Of a DNA stretch of 64,000 nt, positions 1-8,755 are shown piece by piece. Position numbers and translations under genes: made by a program. The stretch is from NCBI GenBank assembly GCA_001002285.1, contig LCLX01000001.1, positions 357,067 to 421,066 of the forward strand, read 5' to 3'. Numbering within the stretch: the first letter of the stretch is position 1; each line of letters opens with the position of its first letter. The notes beneath the pieces are model-generated. The model saw only the letters and a program-made list of their open reading frames with translations. It made no database searches and was not told the origin of the DNA. This DNA comes from Microgenomates group bacterium GW2011_GWC1_46_15 (lineage in GTDB: Bacteria > Patescibacteria > Microgenomatia > UBA1400 > UBA12028).

Positions 1-258
1 CATTTTGGTATTTCTCCACTGGAAGCGATGTCTTCGGAAGCAGTACCCGTTGTTGTTGGAAAAGGCGGATTAAAAGAAATTGTTGAACATGGTGTTTCCG
101 GTTTTCTTTGGCAGACCGAGGAAGAACTTACGCGCAATACCGCGCAGCTGATTGAGAATCACGATATGATGGAAACAATGGGACAGAAAGCCCGTGAACG
201 CGCCAAGTTTTTTAGCAAAGAGCAGTTCCGTAAAACACTTGAGGAAATGATAGGATGA
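1..258 (+). CDS. GT4-family glycosyltransferase, C-terminal end (5' truncated by window)
   Basis: The frame is open at the left edge and runs 85 codons to a TGA. It begins HFGISPLEAMSSEAVPVVV and continues with GGLKEIVEHGVSGFLW. This is the nucleotide-sugar-binding segment of GT-B fold family 4 enzymes, covering the second half of the EX7E motif and the following donor-binding loop. The amphipathic helix closing the Rossmann domain follows. The acceptor-binding N-terminal half lies outside the window, so donor and acceptor cannot be judged. The stop overlaps the next start (ATGA), so it is the first visible member of the 1-10.76 kb operon. The family call is secure; the sugar is unknown. Confidence 0.9.
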   Translation, partial: HFGISPLEAMSSEAVPVVVGKGGLKEIVEHGVSGFLWQTEEELTRNTAQLIENHDMMETMGQKARERAKFFSKEQFRKTLEEMIG

Positions 259-1163
259 ACGTTTCGTTTGTCATTCCGAACTACAACGGAAAACATCTTC
301 TGCAAAAACACCTGCCCGCGGTGCTTGCTTCTGCCCGCGGTGGTGATGAAGTTATTGTGGTGGACGATGCCTCAACTGATGGCTCTGCAGAGTTTATAAA
401 AGCAACTTTCCCGCAGGTACGCGTTCTCGTTCAGCAAAAAAATATGCGGTTTGCTGAAGCGTGCAACGCTGGAGTTCATGCGGCAAAACATCCGCTTGTT
501 TTTCTTTTGAATACCGATGTTTCTCCAGAAAAAGATGCGCTTTCATATCTCGTTCCTCATTTTGAGGATAAAAATGTATTTGCGGTTGGATGTTTGGAAC
601 TCGATGATACGGGAAAACAAAGCGGGAGAAGTTCCGGAAGTTTTCAACGCGGATTTTTGATTCATAAAAGAGCAGAAAATCAGAATGCGCCGCAAACGCT
701 TTGGGCTGCGGGTGGAAGTATGATGGTAAAAAAAGAGCTGTGGGAATCACTCGGAGGGATGGATCATCTTTTCCGGCCGGCATACTATGAGGACATTGAT
801 TTGAGTTACCGCGCACAAAAACTTGGATACACCGTTGCTTTTGAGCCGCGCGCAAAAGTACACCATCACCATGAATCAACAAATCCATCGGCGTTAGGAA
901 AAAACCAGATGCACATCTACGCATTTAAAAACTCTTTCTTATTTATCTGGAAAAACGTGACGGATACACAACTTCTTATTCAACATCTTCTTTGGTTGCC
1001 GTATCACTTTGTTATAACGGGATGGAGAAGTTCCGGATTTTTCGTTCTTGGATTTTTTATGGCACTGTTCCAACTACCCGAAGCGTTGCATAAACGGTGG
1101 TTGCTTCAAAAAAGATGGAAACGTACCGATAAAGAAGTTATAAACAGGGTAAACGCTATATGA
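255..1163 (+). CDS. GT2-family glycosyltransferase (rhamnosyltransferase-like)
   Basis: This 302-residue GT-A enzyme should act at the cytoplasmic membrane face and transfer a sugar from a nucleotide donor. Visible marks are the N-terminal SFVIPNYNG strand (residues 4-12), the DD pair at 37-38, the metal-binding NTD at 86-88, and the late YYEDIDLSYRAQKLGY acceptor/catalytic motif near residue 180. A His-rich stretch follows near 205. Two hydrophobic segments at about 245-280 suggest a membrane-attached tail. The start overlaps the preceding stop by ATGA, and its own stop overlaps the next gene the same way, which indicates translational coupling. The motif set resembles WbbL-type enzymes, but the specific sugar cannot be read from sequence. 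Confidence 0.9.
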   Translation: MNVSFVIPNYNGKHLLQKHLPAVLASARGGDEVIVVDDASTDGSAEFIKATFPQVRVLVQQKNMRFAEACNAGVHAAKHPLVFLLNTDVSPEKDALSYLVPHFEDKNVFAVGCLELDDTGKQSGRSSGSFQRGFLIHKRAENQNAPQTLWAAGGSMMVKKELWESLGGMDHLFRPAYYEDIDLSYRAQKLGYTVAFEPRAKVHHHHESTNPSALGKNQMHIYAFKNSFLFIWKNVTDTQLLIQHLLWLPYHFVITGWRSSGFFVLGFFMALFQLPEALHKRWLLQKRWKRTDKEVINRVNAI

Positions 1164-2662
1164 ACCGCAGAGATATGATGATTTTTGTGTTGATTCTCAT
1201 TCTTGCAGTGTTTTTGCGTTTTTTCCACTTAGGTAGTTTGCCAATTGGCCTCACTTGGGATGAGGCGGCGATCGGATACAGCGGATTTGGCATTATGTCG
1301 GTTCACCGCGATGAGTGGTTGAATAAAATGCCGATCGTGTTCAAATCTTTTGGTGACTACAAGGCGGCGGTGGCAATATACGCTGATGCAATCACCACGT
1401 GGATGTTTGGTCTCGACACGTTTGGTATCCGCTTTCCGATGGCGGTAGCGGGTGTGATAACCACCGCAACTTCGTATTGGCTGGGATTATTTCTGTTTAA
1501 AGAGAAAAAATATGCGTTTCTCCTCATGGGACTTTTGGCTGTTTCTCCGCTGAATATTCATTACTCAAGAATGGCGTTTGAATCCGGCATTGCGGTCATG
1601 CTCGTAACGATTGGGTTTACATTGTTGTTCTATGCGCAAAAAAAGACAGCACTTTATTTCCCAGCTGCTTTTTCTCTCGTTCTTTCGCTCTACGCGTATC
1701 ACAGCACAAAGATTGGTGTCCCGCTTTTTCTTTTTGTGTATGTTTTGGTATTTTGGAACATCATAAAGAAACAGATTGGTATTATTGGTTTAGCAGGTTT
1801 GTTCGGTGCAGTTTTACTCTTTCCTTTAGCAAAAGAAATGATGTACGGCAACGCTGCAGCGCGGTTTGCGATGACTTCGGTTATTTCTACGCCGGCGGAA
1901 CTAAAACCTTTGCCGGAAGTAGTGAGTATTATTGGTGAAAACTATGCAAAACATTTTAATTTCTCCTTTTTACTACAAGGAAAAACGCCGATTTACCGGC
2001 ACGGAAACAATGTGTTTGGAATTCTTTCGCTTGTTGAGTTTGTGTTGATGTGCGCGAGCATAATTTCATGTATGCAGAAAGAAACACGGAAAAAGTTTTG
2101 GTGGATCCCCATCTTCATTCTTGTAGCAATATTTCCGGCCGCAATAAGTGATGATGCTCCGCACAGCAATCGTGCGCACATTATTATTCCATGGATTCAA
2201 ATGCTGGCGGTTATGGGATACATCTATGTTGAAAAATTCTTTCCCAAAAAAGCTTTTTTCTTTGGAGTTGTAACACTTCTTCTCATTCAAACAGCTTGGT
2301 ACGCGCGGATTTACCAGCGCGTGTATACATATGACAGCGCCCGTGATTTTCAATATGGATATAAAGAAGCAGTGTTGTACGCGAAGTCGCAGGAGGGCAA
2401 AGTAGACAAAGTATTGCTCACAAGCGCGTATGGTCAGCCGTATATTTATGTTCTGCTCTATAAAAAACTTACTCCAATTGAGTATCAGCAGGGGGCGCTC
2501 GCGAACTATGAAATACGTGATCTCAAATGGGACCAGGATAAAAATAGAAAAAATGCGTTGATTATTGGAACACCTTGGGAAATTCCAGCAAACGCAGACC
2601 ATATTGTAAAAGAAATTCACTATCCCGACGGGGAAGTTGCATTTAGGATTGTCAAACAATGA
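1160..2662 (+). CDS. GT-C membrane glycosyltransferase (PMT_2/ArnT-like), tandem copy 1
   Basis: A 500-residue protein with about ten hydrophobic segments and a soluble C-terminal tail of roughly 100 residues. After the first membrane segment it carries TWDEAAIGYS (residues 32-41), with the Asp-Glu pair that GT-C enzymes use in the first outer loop, then SFGDYK and an IHYSRMAFE segment. GT-C enzymes use polyprenyl-phosphate sugars on the outer face of the membrane. This is the first of four consecutive genes sharing the same architecture and motifs (1160-7396), so local gene duplication is evident. It has ATGA overlaps at both ends. The acceptor (lipid, glycan or protein) is unknown. Confidence 0.88.
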   Translation: MNRRDMMIFVLILILAVFLRFFHLGSLPIGLTWDEAAIGYSGFGIMSVHRDEWLNKMPIVFKSFGDYKAAVAIYADAITTWMFGLDTFGIRFPMAVAGVITTATSYWLGLFLFKEKKYAFLLMGLLAVSPLNIHYSRMAFESGIAVMLVTIGFTLLFYAQKKTALYFPAAFSLVLSLYAYHSTKIGVPLFLFVYVLVFWNIIKKQIGIIGLAGLFGAVLLFPLAKEMMYGNAAARFAMTSVISTPAELKPLPEVVSIIGENYAKHFNFSFLLQGKTPIYRHGNNVFGILSLVEFVLMCASIISCMQKETRKKFWWIPIFILVAIFPAAISDDAPHSNRAHIIIPWIQMLAVMGYIYVEKFFPKKAFFFGVVTLLLIQTAWYARIYQRVYTYDSARDFQYGYKEAVLYAKSQEGKVDKVLLTSAYGQPYIYVLLYKKLTPIEYQQGALANYEIRDLKWDQDKNRKNALIIGTPWEIPANADHIVKEIHYPDGEVAFRIVKQ

Positions 2663-4269
2663 AGTACTGGAAACTCTTTTTGATATTCATTTTGCTTCTG
2701 GCAGCGTTTTTACGGCTATATAAGATAACTTCCATTCCTCCTTCGTTGTATTGGGAAGAGACTGCGCTTGGATATGACGCGTACTCCATTATGCAAACTG
2801 GCAAAGATTATCATGGGAATATTCTGCCCATACTTGCCCTCTCATCATTTGGCGACTACAAACCCTCAGGATATTTTTACGCGATTGTTCCTTTTATGCG
2901 TGTGTTCGGTCTGAGTGAACTCGCCGTGCGCTTGCCTTCGGCGTTTGCGGGAATAGCAACGGTGTTTGTCGTGTATGCGATTGGTTCCGCGTTGTATAAC
3001 AAGAAAATTGGTTTGTTTGCCGCGCTTTTTTATACGATTCAACCGTGGAGCATTCAGCTTTCGCGTGTTGGGTTTGAAACAAACCTTGCGACGTTTTTAT
3101 TGGCAATGGGAGTACTTTTGTCAATAAAAGCGGAGAAAAAAACATGGTTGTACGTGGTGTCAGCTTTATTTTTCGGATTATCGGCGTATACATATCACTC
3201 GGAACGCATTGTTGCCCCATTATTCGGCCTCGTCGTAGGTGTACGTTTTCTTTTTTCATATCTACGTAGTCCAAAAAAGGGAAAACCATCACTTGGTTGG
3301 GCAGTTGCAACGCTTTTCATTGGTATCGCAATGCTTTTTCCGATCCTTAGCAACTTGAAAAATCCAATCATTGCTCACCGCGCGGAAGAAACGAGTATTT
3401 TCTCTGACCCAACTCCCGTACTTGAGAGCAACGCTTTGCGTGCTGAGGATGGAAATACTGTAGTGAGCAGAGTTCTCCATCACCGGTATGTTTTATTTGG
3501 CGGGTTGATGCTCCAGCAGTATGTAAAAAACTTTTCCCCAACATTTCTTTTTCTTACAGGAGATGAAAACAATAGACATGGAACGCACGAGTTTGGTTTG
3601 TTGTACCATGTGGAATTTTTTCTCGTTGCCGCCGGGTTATATATAGTATGCGTGCGAAGAACGTTCCGTCATATGCTACCAGTGATGTGGGTAGCATTTT
3701 CCGCGCTTCCAGTTGCGCTTACTGTAACTTCACCGCATACGCTTCGATTTGCTTCTGCCGCGCCGGCGTTTGCGTTACTTTCCGCGCTTGGAATAGTTTT
3801 TCTTTCAGAAGTTTTTGGGAAAATATGGCGCAAAAAACTTATCTTAGGTATTCTGGCGATCCTTTGTATTGAATCTGTCGTGTATCTGCACTTCTACTTC
3901 ACCCACTATCCTGTTTTATCCGCCACAGATTGGCAGTATGGATATAAAGATCTTTTTTCATCACTCGAACAACTAAAAAAACCAAATCAGAAGGTTTTTG
4001 TCACGCGTGAGCAAGGAAGACCGTCAATCTACTACATGTTTTATACCAAACAGGATCCGCGGTATGTTCAATCGCAGGATGCGGTTGTAAAAAAAGATCA
4101 ACAAGAATTTCTGGAACTCGGTCGATATGTATTTGTAGATAATATTCCTCCAGAAAAAGGAACACTCGTCGCGTCCTCACCTTCAAAAATGCCGAAAAAC
4201 GTACAACCAATACAAACGATTTTAAATCCTGATGGATCAGTGAGCTGGGTGATTTGGGAGCAACAATGA
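2659..4269 (+). CDS. GT-C membrane glycosyltransferase (PMT_2/ArnT-like), tandem copy 2
   Basis: At 536 residues this is a paralogue of its neighbours, with the same order of motifs: LYWEETALGYDAYSI (from residue 30), SSFGDYKPSGYFY, RLPSAFAGIATVF, and PWSIQLSRVGFETNL. Multiple hydrophobic segments are followed by a soluble tail. It differs in the outer-loop acidic pair, which is Glu-Glu (residues 33-34) where the other three copies have Asp-Glu. In GT-C enzymes this position carries the catalytic acidic residue, so activity may be altered, although Glu could still serve. Its start overlaps the previous stop by four bases and its stop overlaps the next ATG. The product is inferred from fold and motifs only. 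Confidence 0.87.
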   Translation: MKYWKLFLIFILLLAAFLRLYKITSIPPSLYWEETALGYDAYSIMQTGKDYHGNILPILALSSFGDYKPSGYFYAIVPFMRVFGLSELAVRLPSAFAGIATVFVVYAIGSALYNKKIGLFAALFYTIQPWSIQLSRVGFETNLATFLLAMGVLLSIKAEKKTWLYVVSALFFGLSAYTYHSERIVAPLFGLVVGVRFLFSYLRSPKKGKPSLGWAVATLFIGIAMLFPILSNLKNPIIAHRAEETSIFSDPTPVLESNALRAEDGNTVVSRVLHHRYVLFGGLMLQQYVKNFSPTFLFLTGDENNRHGTHEFGLLYHVEFFLVAAGLYIVCVRRTFRHMLPVMWVAFSALPVALTVTSPHTLRFASAAPAFALLSALGIVFLSEVFGKIWRKKLILGILAILCIESVVYLHFYFTHYPVLSATDWQYGYKDLFSSLEQLKKPNQKVFVTREQGRPSIYYMFYTKQDPRYVQSQDAVVKKDQQEFLELGRYVFVDNIPPEKGTLVASSPSKMPKNVQPIQTILNPDGSVSWVIWEQQ

Positions 4270-5870
4270 AAAAACTACACGTACTCATATTTTGCATGAT
4301 TTTGCTGATTGCTGCTGTGCTTCGATTGTACAAACTCGGAAGTATCCCGGTGAGTATGTACATTGATGAGATTGCGATTGGCGTTGATGCAAAATCTATC
4401 GCGCAAACGGGCAGGGATATGCACGGTCATTCCTGGCTTACTCCAATGTTTTTGTCGTATGGTGACTACAAACTTCCAGTCTATATATGGATAGCCACCG
4501 CTTCGGTCAAAATATTTGGCGCTACAGAGTTCGCGGTCCGCCTGCCCTCAGCAGTTGCGGGAGTATTGACGGTTTTTCTTATCTATTTTATTTCCGTTGA
4601 GTTGTTTGAGAAAAGAAAAGACCGCATATGGATTGGTTTGGCCTCTGCTGTGGTAACGGCGGTTCTTCCGTGGAGCGTACTTTTCTCGCGGACAGGATTT
4701 GAGGGACACGTCGGCCAAATGTTTCTCCTTCTTTCAATTCTTTTTGCCTTGTATGCAAGAAAACGGCCATGGTTTATTGTGTGTTCTGCTGTTACTGGAG
4801 CTCTCGCGGTGTATACGTACTTCAGCATCCGGTTTGTTTTCCCAGTTGTTCTTTTGGCATCATTTATAGTATCCGCAAAGAAGTTTGAATCAAAACATAT
4901 ATTTCGTGGCGTTTTAGGACTTGTGGTATTTGGCCTACTTTTAATTCCATTAGTGAGGTCTCCATATTACGCTCCAAGCAACGCCTTTCGTTTATCGGCT
5001 TCTAGCATTCTGGATAACACGCAGCGGGTGCTGTATTCCAATGTATTACGGGCGCAGGATCGTGAAGCGTGGTACTCAAGAGTACTTCATCACCGCGAAC
5101 TCTACTTTTTGAAGGATTTAATCACGCACTATGCGGCACACTTTGATCTCTCTTATCTTTTTATAAGTGGTGACGTGAATCTACGGCATAGTACGGGAAA
5201 AACAGGCATTATGTTCTTAACATTTGCTCCCCTGTTTTTTGTAGGACTCTATGTTTGCACGCGTAAAGAACAAAAAGTTGGCATATTTCTAGCGGTATGG
5301 TATTTGATTGCCCTTCTTCCCGCGTCGGTGCCAAACGAAGTTCCGCACGCATTGCGGTCAATAAACGGAGTCGGAGTTGCTGCTCTATTGTGCGGGCTAG
5401 GAGCTGTTGAACTCTATTCATTTCTTTACAAAAAACGATTTGGGAAAGTGGTGATCGGTGTATTTGCATGTGCGATACTTTTTAACATTTTTTCATTTCT
5501 TCACGACTACACCATACATTATCCAACCCGATCAAAAAAGGCGTGGTCATACGGGAAAAAACAGATCGCACAGTTTATTGAAGAAGAAAAAACATCATAC
5601 GATCATGTTATTGTCGCAACTGATGATTCAATGTATTTATGGGTGCTTTTTTATGGGAACTATGATTTTACCAAAGTTCAGCGCATGCCATTTATCGATA
5701 ATAAGTTGCAAAACATCAATACGATCAATTTCCGTAGGCTTATAGAAAGCGATAGTGAATCAAAACATACATTAACTGTCGGACTTTCTGATGAGGTATA
5801 CAAAAAAGACGGATTTTATCCCATTCCAACAGCACATTCGCAAGACTATATATACAGGAGCCAGCCATGA
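4266..5870 (+). CDS. GT-C membrane glycosyltransferase (PMT_2/ArnT-like), tandem copy 3
   Basis: This 534-residue polytopic enzyme starts at the ATG at 4266, which overlaps the upstream TGA as ATGA. An in-frame TTG twelve bases upstream is less likely, because ATGA junctions are the rule in this operon. Motifs are MYIDEIAIGV with D34-E35, SYGDYKLPVYIW, RLPSAVAGVLTVF and PWSVLFSRTGFEG. The final ~110 residues are soluble and end shortly after the last membrane helix. Family knowledge points to a lipid-linked sugar donor and catalysis on the outer face. It sits in the run of four paralogues and overlaps the next gene by four bases. Confidence 0.87.
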   Translation: MKKLHVLIFCMILLIAAVLRLYKLGSIPVSMYIDEIAIGVDAKSIAQTGRDMHGHSWLTPMFLSYGDYKLPVYIWIATASVKIFGATEFAVRLPSAVAGVLTVFLIYFISVELFEKRKDRIWIGLASAVVTAVLPWSVLFSRTGFEGHVGQMFLLLSILFALYARKRPWFIVCSAVTGALAVYTYFSIRFVFPVVLLASFIVSAKKFESKHIFRGVLGLVVFGLLLIPLVRSPYYAPSNAFRLSASSILDNTQRVLYSNVLRAQDREAWYSRVLHHRELYFLKDLITHYAAHFDLSYLFISGDVNLRHSTGKTGIMFLTFAPLFFVGLYVCTRKEQKVGIFLAVWYLIALLPASVPNEVPHALRSINGVGVAALLCGLGAVELYSFLYKKRFGKVVIGVFACAILFNIFSFLHDYTIHYPTRSKKAWSYGKKQIAQFIEEEKTSYDHVIVATDDSMYLWVLFYGNYDFTKVQRMPFIDNKLQNINTINFRRLIESDSESKHTLTVGLSDEVYKKDGFYPIPTAHSQDYIYRSQP

Positions 5871-7396
5871 AGTTCACAAAAACAACATACATTCTGATCT
5901 TTTGCATCATTATTGGTCTTGTTGCGCGGGTTGCGTTGTTTCCGTCAATTCCTCCTGAATTAAATAGAGATGAGGCGGCGCTTGGATACAATGCCTACAG
6001 TATTCTAAAAACAGGAAGTGACGAGTGGGGCGTACGGTTCCCAGTAACATTCCGCTCGTTTGGCGACTACAAACTTCCTGGATATATCTATACGCTTGTC
6101 CCATTTATTGCGGCGTTCGGACTCACACCATTGGCAGTTCGGCTTCCTTCGTTACTCGCGGGAGTTGTGCTTATTCCTCTTGCATATTTTTTTGCTGTTC
6201 GGCTCACAAAGAACAAAAACATTGGGTATGCTACAGCATTTCTTCTCGCAATTTCTCCATGGGCAATTCATTATAGTAGAGTTGGTTTTGAAGCAAATCT
6301 TGCACTCACACTTCTTATTGGTGGAATCATTCCATTTTTATCAAAAGAAGTCCCGTGGAAATTGTTTTTATTTTCACTCGTTTGTCTTTTTGTTTCATTT
6401 ATGACGTACAATACTCCACTTATTCTTTTTCCATTCATACTTGGCGTTTTATGTATGTGGAAATTTTTGTCTTATCGTCAATCTTTTCTATTACTTCTTG
6501 TTGGAATCATTTCTTTTGCACTGATTCTTCCCGCTACACGAGGCAAGGGAACAATTACAGTGTTTTCTGATCAAAATTTAGGAGAGCTAAGAAGAGCGGG
6601 GCGCATGCAGGATAGTAGCATCATCGGAAGAATCCAATACAGCCCATTTATATTTTATCTCCCAACAGTGACGAAGAACTACCTCGCGACATTCTCACCA
6701 TCATTTTTGGTCACTCAGGGAGGAAGAAATCCATGGCATCAACCATCTGGTGTCTCACATATGACGTGGCCACTCTATGTTTTATCACTTTTGGGCATGG
6801 TTGTGCTTATGCGCGATGCGGTAAAAGGAAAAGGAGTTGTTCTAGGATTACTTCTATCGGCTCCAATTGCTTCGGCAATCACAACAGATGCGCCCCACGC
6901 CACCCGAAGCCTTTTATTTTTCTTCATGCTTGTCGTATGTGCAGGAGTTGGTCTGGAAAAAATATTTCGATACAAGAAAATACTCGGCATAGTAACGTTA
7001 GGAGCGCTTCTCACTGGATTTTTCACCTACATGCGCACGTATCTTGTATATTTTCCTGCCCACCCACAACAAGAATGGAGTACTGGAATATCATCGGCAA
7101 TCCGGCAGGCAGAGAACATGCGAAAAAATGATGAAGTGATTACGATTGTCGGCGATACACATTACTCGTACATCTACCCATTATTTGCTTTGCGTCAAGA
7201 TCCGGGGGAATTAAGAAAAACAGAAAAAACATATGGTAAAGATGTTCTAGGTTTTACTCCGGTTCAAAGTTTTTCACACTATCGTTTTGTTGAATCATTA
7301 GACAAGGTTCCAGTAAACAGTATTGTGATTTTTCAAAAAGACCCGCTCACATTCACTATTGCACGCACGGATAGCTATGGGAAAATAAGCCAATGA
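5867..7396 (+). CDS. GT-C membrane glycosyltransferase (PMT_2/ArnT-like), tandem copy 4
   Basis: The fourth tandem copy, 509 residues. It carries LNRDEAALGYNAYSI with D35-E36, RSFGDYKLPGYIY, RLPSLLAGVVLIP and PWAIHYSRVGFEANL. About ten hydrophobic segments precede a soluble tail. The order and spacing of motifs match the three upstream copies, while the loops and tail have diverged, as expected for duplicated enzymes that moved to different sugars or acceptors. The start is the ATGA overlap at 5867 and the stop overlaps the next GT2 gene. No donor can be assigned. Confidence 0.87.
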   Translation: MKFTKTTYILIFCIIIGLVARVALFPSIPPELNRDEAALGYNAYSILKTGSDEWGVRFPVTFRSFGDYKLPGYIYTLVPFIAAFGLTPLAVRLPSLLAGVVLIPLAYFFAVRLTKNKNIGYATAFLLAISPWAIHYSRVGFEANLALTLLIGGIIPFLSKEVPWKLFLFSLVCLFVSFMTYNTPLILFPFILGVLCMWKFLSYRQSFLLLLVGIISFALILPATRGKGTITVFSDQNLGELRRAGRMQDSSIIGRIQYSPFIFYLPTVTKNYLATFSPSFLVTQGGRNPWHQPSGVSHMTWPLYVLSLLGMVVLMRDAVKGKGVVLGLLLSAPIASAITTDAPHATRSLLFFFMLVVCAGVGLEKIFRYKKILGIVTLGALLTGFFTYMRTYLVYFPAHPQQEWSTGISSAIRQAENMRKNDEVITIVGDTHYSYIYPLFALRQDPGELRKTEKTYGKDVLGFTPVQSFSHYRFVESLDKVPVNSIVIFQKDPLTFTIARTDSYGKISQ

Positions 7397-8247
7397 AACT
7401 TTCAATCGTTTTAGCGGTGTATAACGAAGAAAAAAATCTCGCAGAGTGCTTGAAGTCTATAGAACATATTGCTGATGAAATCGTCATTGTTGATGGTGGA
7501 AGTACGGATAACACTGTTGAGATCGCGCAAAAGTTTGGCGCGCGAGTTATAAAAACAACTAATCCACCAATGTTTCACATCAATAAACAAAAAGCGCTGG
7601 AAGCCGCAAAAGGCGACTGGATTCTTCACCTTGATGCAGATGAGCGGGTAGCACCGGCGTTGGCTAAACAGATTCAGGAGGCAGTCAAGGGATATCCCAT
7701 AGAAATTGTTGATGCGAAAAAACAGAATCTTTTTATCCGCCACCAACAAAATATTGAAGCAAGAGATGGAAAAATTGGAACAGATAAAAGTGAAATCACT
7801 GCATATTTCATACCACGATTGAATTTTTTCTTAGGGGGGTATCTCAAACATGGCGGTGTATATCCAGACGGTGAGATCCGTTTGGTCAAAAAAGGGAAAG
7901 CGTACTTTCCATGTAAAAACGTGCATGAGCAGATGCATATTGATGGCAGAGTTGCGTGGCTTTCTGAAGATCTCATTCACATGGCCGATCCAACGTTCAG
8001 CAGATATCTCATGCGCGCAAACCGGTATACAAGCCTTACCGCGAAGGAGTTTGAAAAACAGCACATACCAAAGTTCGGCATATCAGTATTCATGTATATG
8101 TTTGTAAAGCCGTTCACCACATTTTTATCGCTCTATTTTCGACATAAAGGATTTCTTGATGGATTCCCAGGATTTGTGTGGGCAGTGTTTTCTGGTCTTC
8201 ATTTTCCACTTGCGTACATGAAATATTGGGAAAACCATGATGCATAA
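7393..8247 (+). CDS. GT2-family glycosyltransferase (WaaE/KdtX-like)
   Basis: A 284-residue GT-A enzyme opening with KLSIVLAVYNEEKNL, then EIVIVDGGSTDNT and the metal site HLDADERV near residue 80. The compact length, the NEEKNL start and the C-terminal membrane-associating part (KPFTTFLSLYFRHKGF followed by a hydrophobic stretch) match the WaaE/KdtX group of lipopolysaccharide-core-type GT2 enzymes. A second protein of the same type lies at 48640-49560. The gene overlaps its upstream neighbour by ATGA and its downstream one by 11 bases. Which glycan it modifies is not shown by the sequence. Confidence 0.87.
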   Translation: MKLSIVLAVYNEEKNLAECLKSIEHIADEIVIVDGGSTDNTVEIAQKFGARVIKTTNPPMFHINKQKALEAAKGDWILHLDADERVAPALAKQIQEAVKGYPIEIVDAKKQNLFIRHQQNIEARDGKIGTDKSEITAYFIPRLNFFLGGYLKHGGVYPDGEIRLVKKGKAYFPCKNVHEQMHIDGRVAWLSEDLIHMADPTFSRYLMRANRYTSLTAKEFEKQHIPKFGISVFMYMFVKPFTTFLSLYFRHKGFLDGFPGFVWAVFSGLHFPLAYMKYWENHDA

Positions 8248-8755
8248 ACTTGCCGCGCTTGTCCCATTGCTTGGATGGTTTTATTTTACTATTGGTGGAT
8301 ATGCGATATTTTCATGGATCACAAAAGATAAATTTTCTTTCATGAAACGCGTATTTTTCGTAGTATTCGGCCTATACGCGACGATGCTTTCATTTCAATC
8401 ATTGCGATCTGAAGTAATGTTATATAAGGAAACGCGGAAAACACTTTTTGATACGTTTTATCAGAAAATCTCATACGAAGCCGGCACATACTACGATATG
8501 TACTATCATGCGTTCCGTTTAGCAATGCCAAACGGCAAGTACGTTATACATCTAGAGGACGTCCCAACACGCGAACTGCACTACGCGCGCATGTACCTGT
8601 ATCCCGACTCTGTATTTATTGTTGACCATGTACCGGCTGTCGCGGGCAATTTTGGTATTGTGCGAGAAAGCACAAAGTCTGCGATCGTAAAACAGTCTGA
8701 CACAATTTTAATATATGGGGGAAAACAGCTTATCCGTGTAAAAGGAGCACAATAA
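8237..8755 (+). CDS. Small membrane-anchored protein of unknown function
   Basis: I do not recognise this 172-residue protein. Two hydrophobic segments (about residues 5-28 and 38-56) are followed by a soluble region of about 110 residues with a mixed alpha/beta look, including an Asp-rich turn and the segment RMYLYPDSVFIVDH. The start has two adjacent ATG codons (8237 and 8240). It overlaps the preceding GT2 by 11 bases and abuts the next GT-C gene by a one-base TAATG overlap. The soluble part resembles the tails of the neighbouring GT-C enzymes in size. It may therefore be a separate subunit or detached domain for the 8755 enzyme, but that is a guess from context. Confidence 0.75.
   Translation: MMHKLAALVPLLGWFYFTIGGYAIFSWITKDKFSFMKRVFFVVFGLYATMLSFQSLRSEVMLYKETRKTLFDTFYQKISYEAGTYYDMYYHAFRLAMPNGKYVIHLEDVPTRELHYARMYLYPDSVFIVDHVPAVAGNFGIVRESTKSAIVKQSDTILIYGGKQLIRVKGAQ

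Noticed and set aside
394..924. Long open frames on the opposite strand of several GT genes (for example 394-924, 2066-2659, 43942-44160)
   Set aside because: They lie wholly inside well-supported genes, have no recognisable motifs and no ribosome-binding or promoter signals, and are typical antisense shadows.
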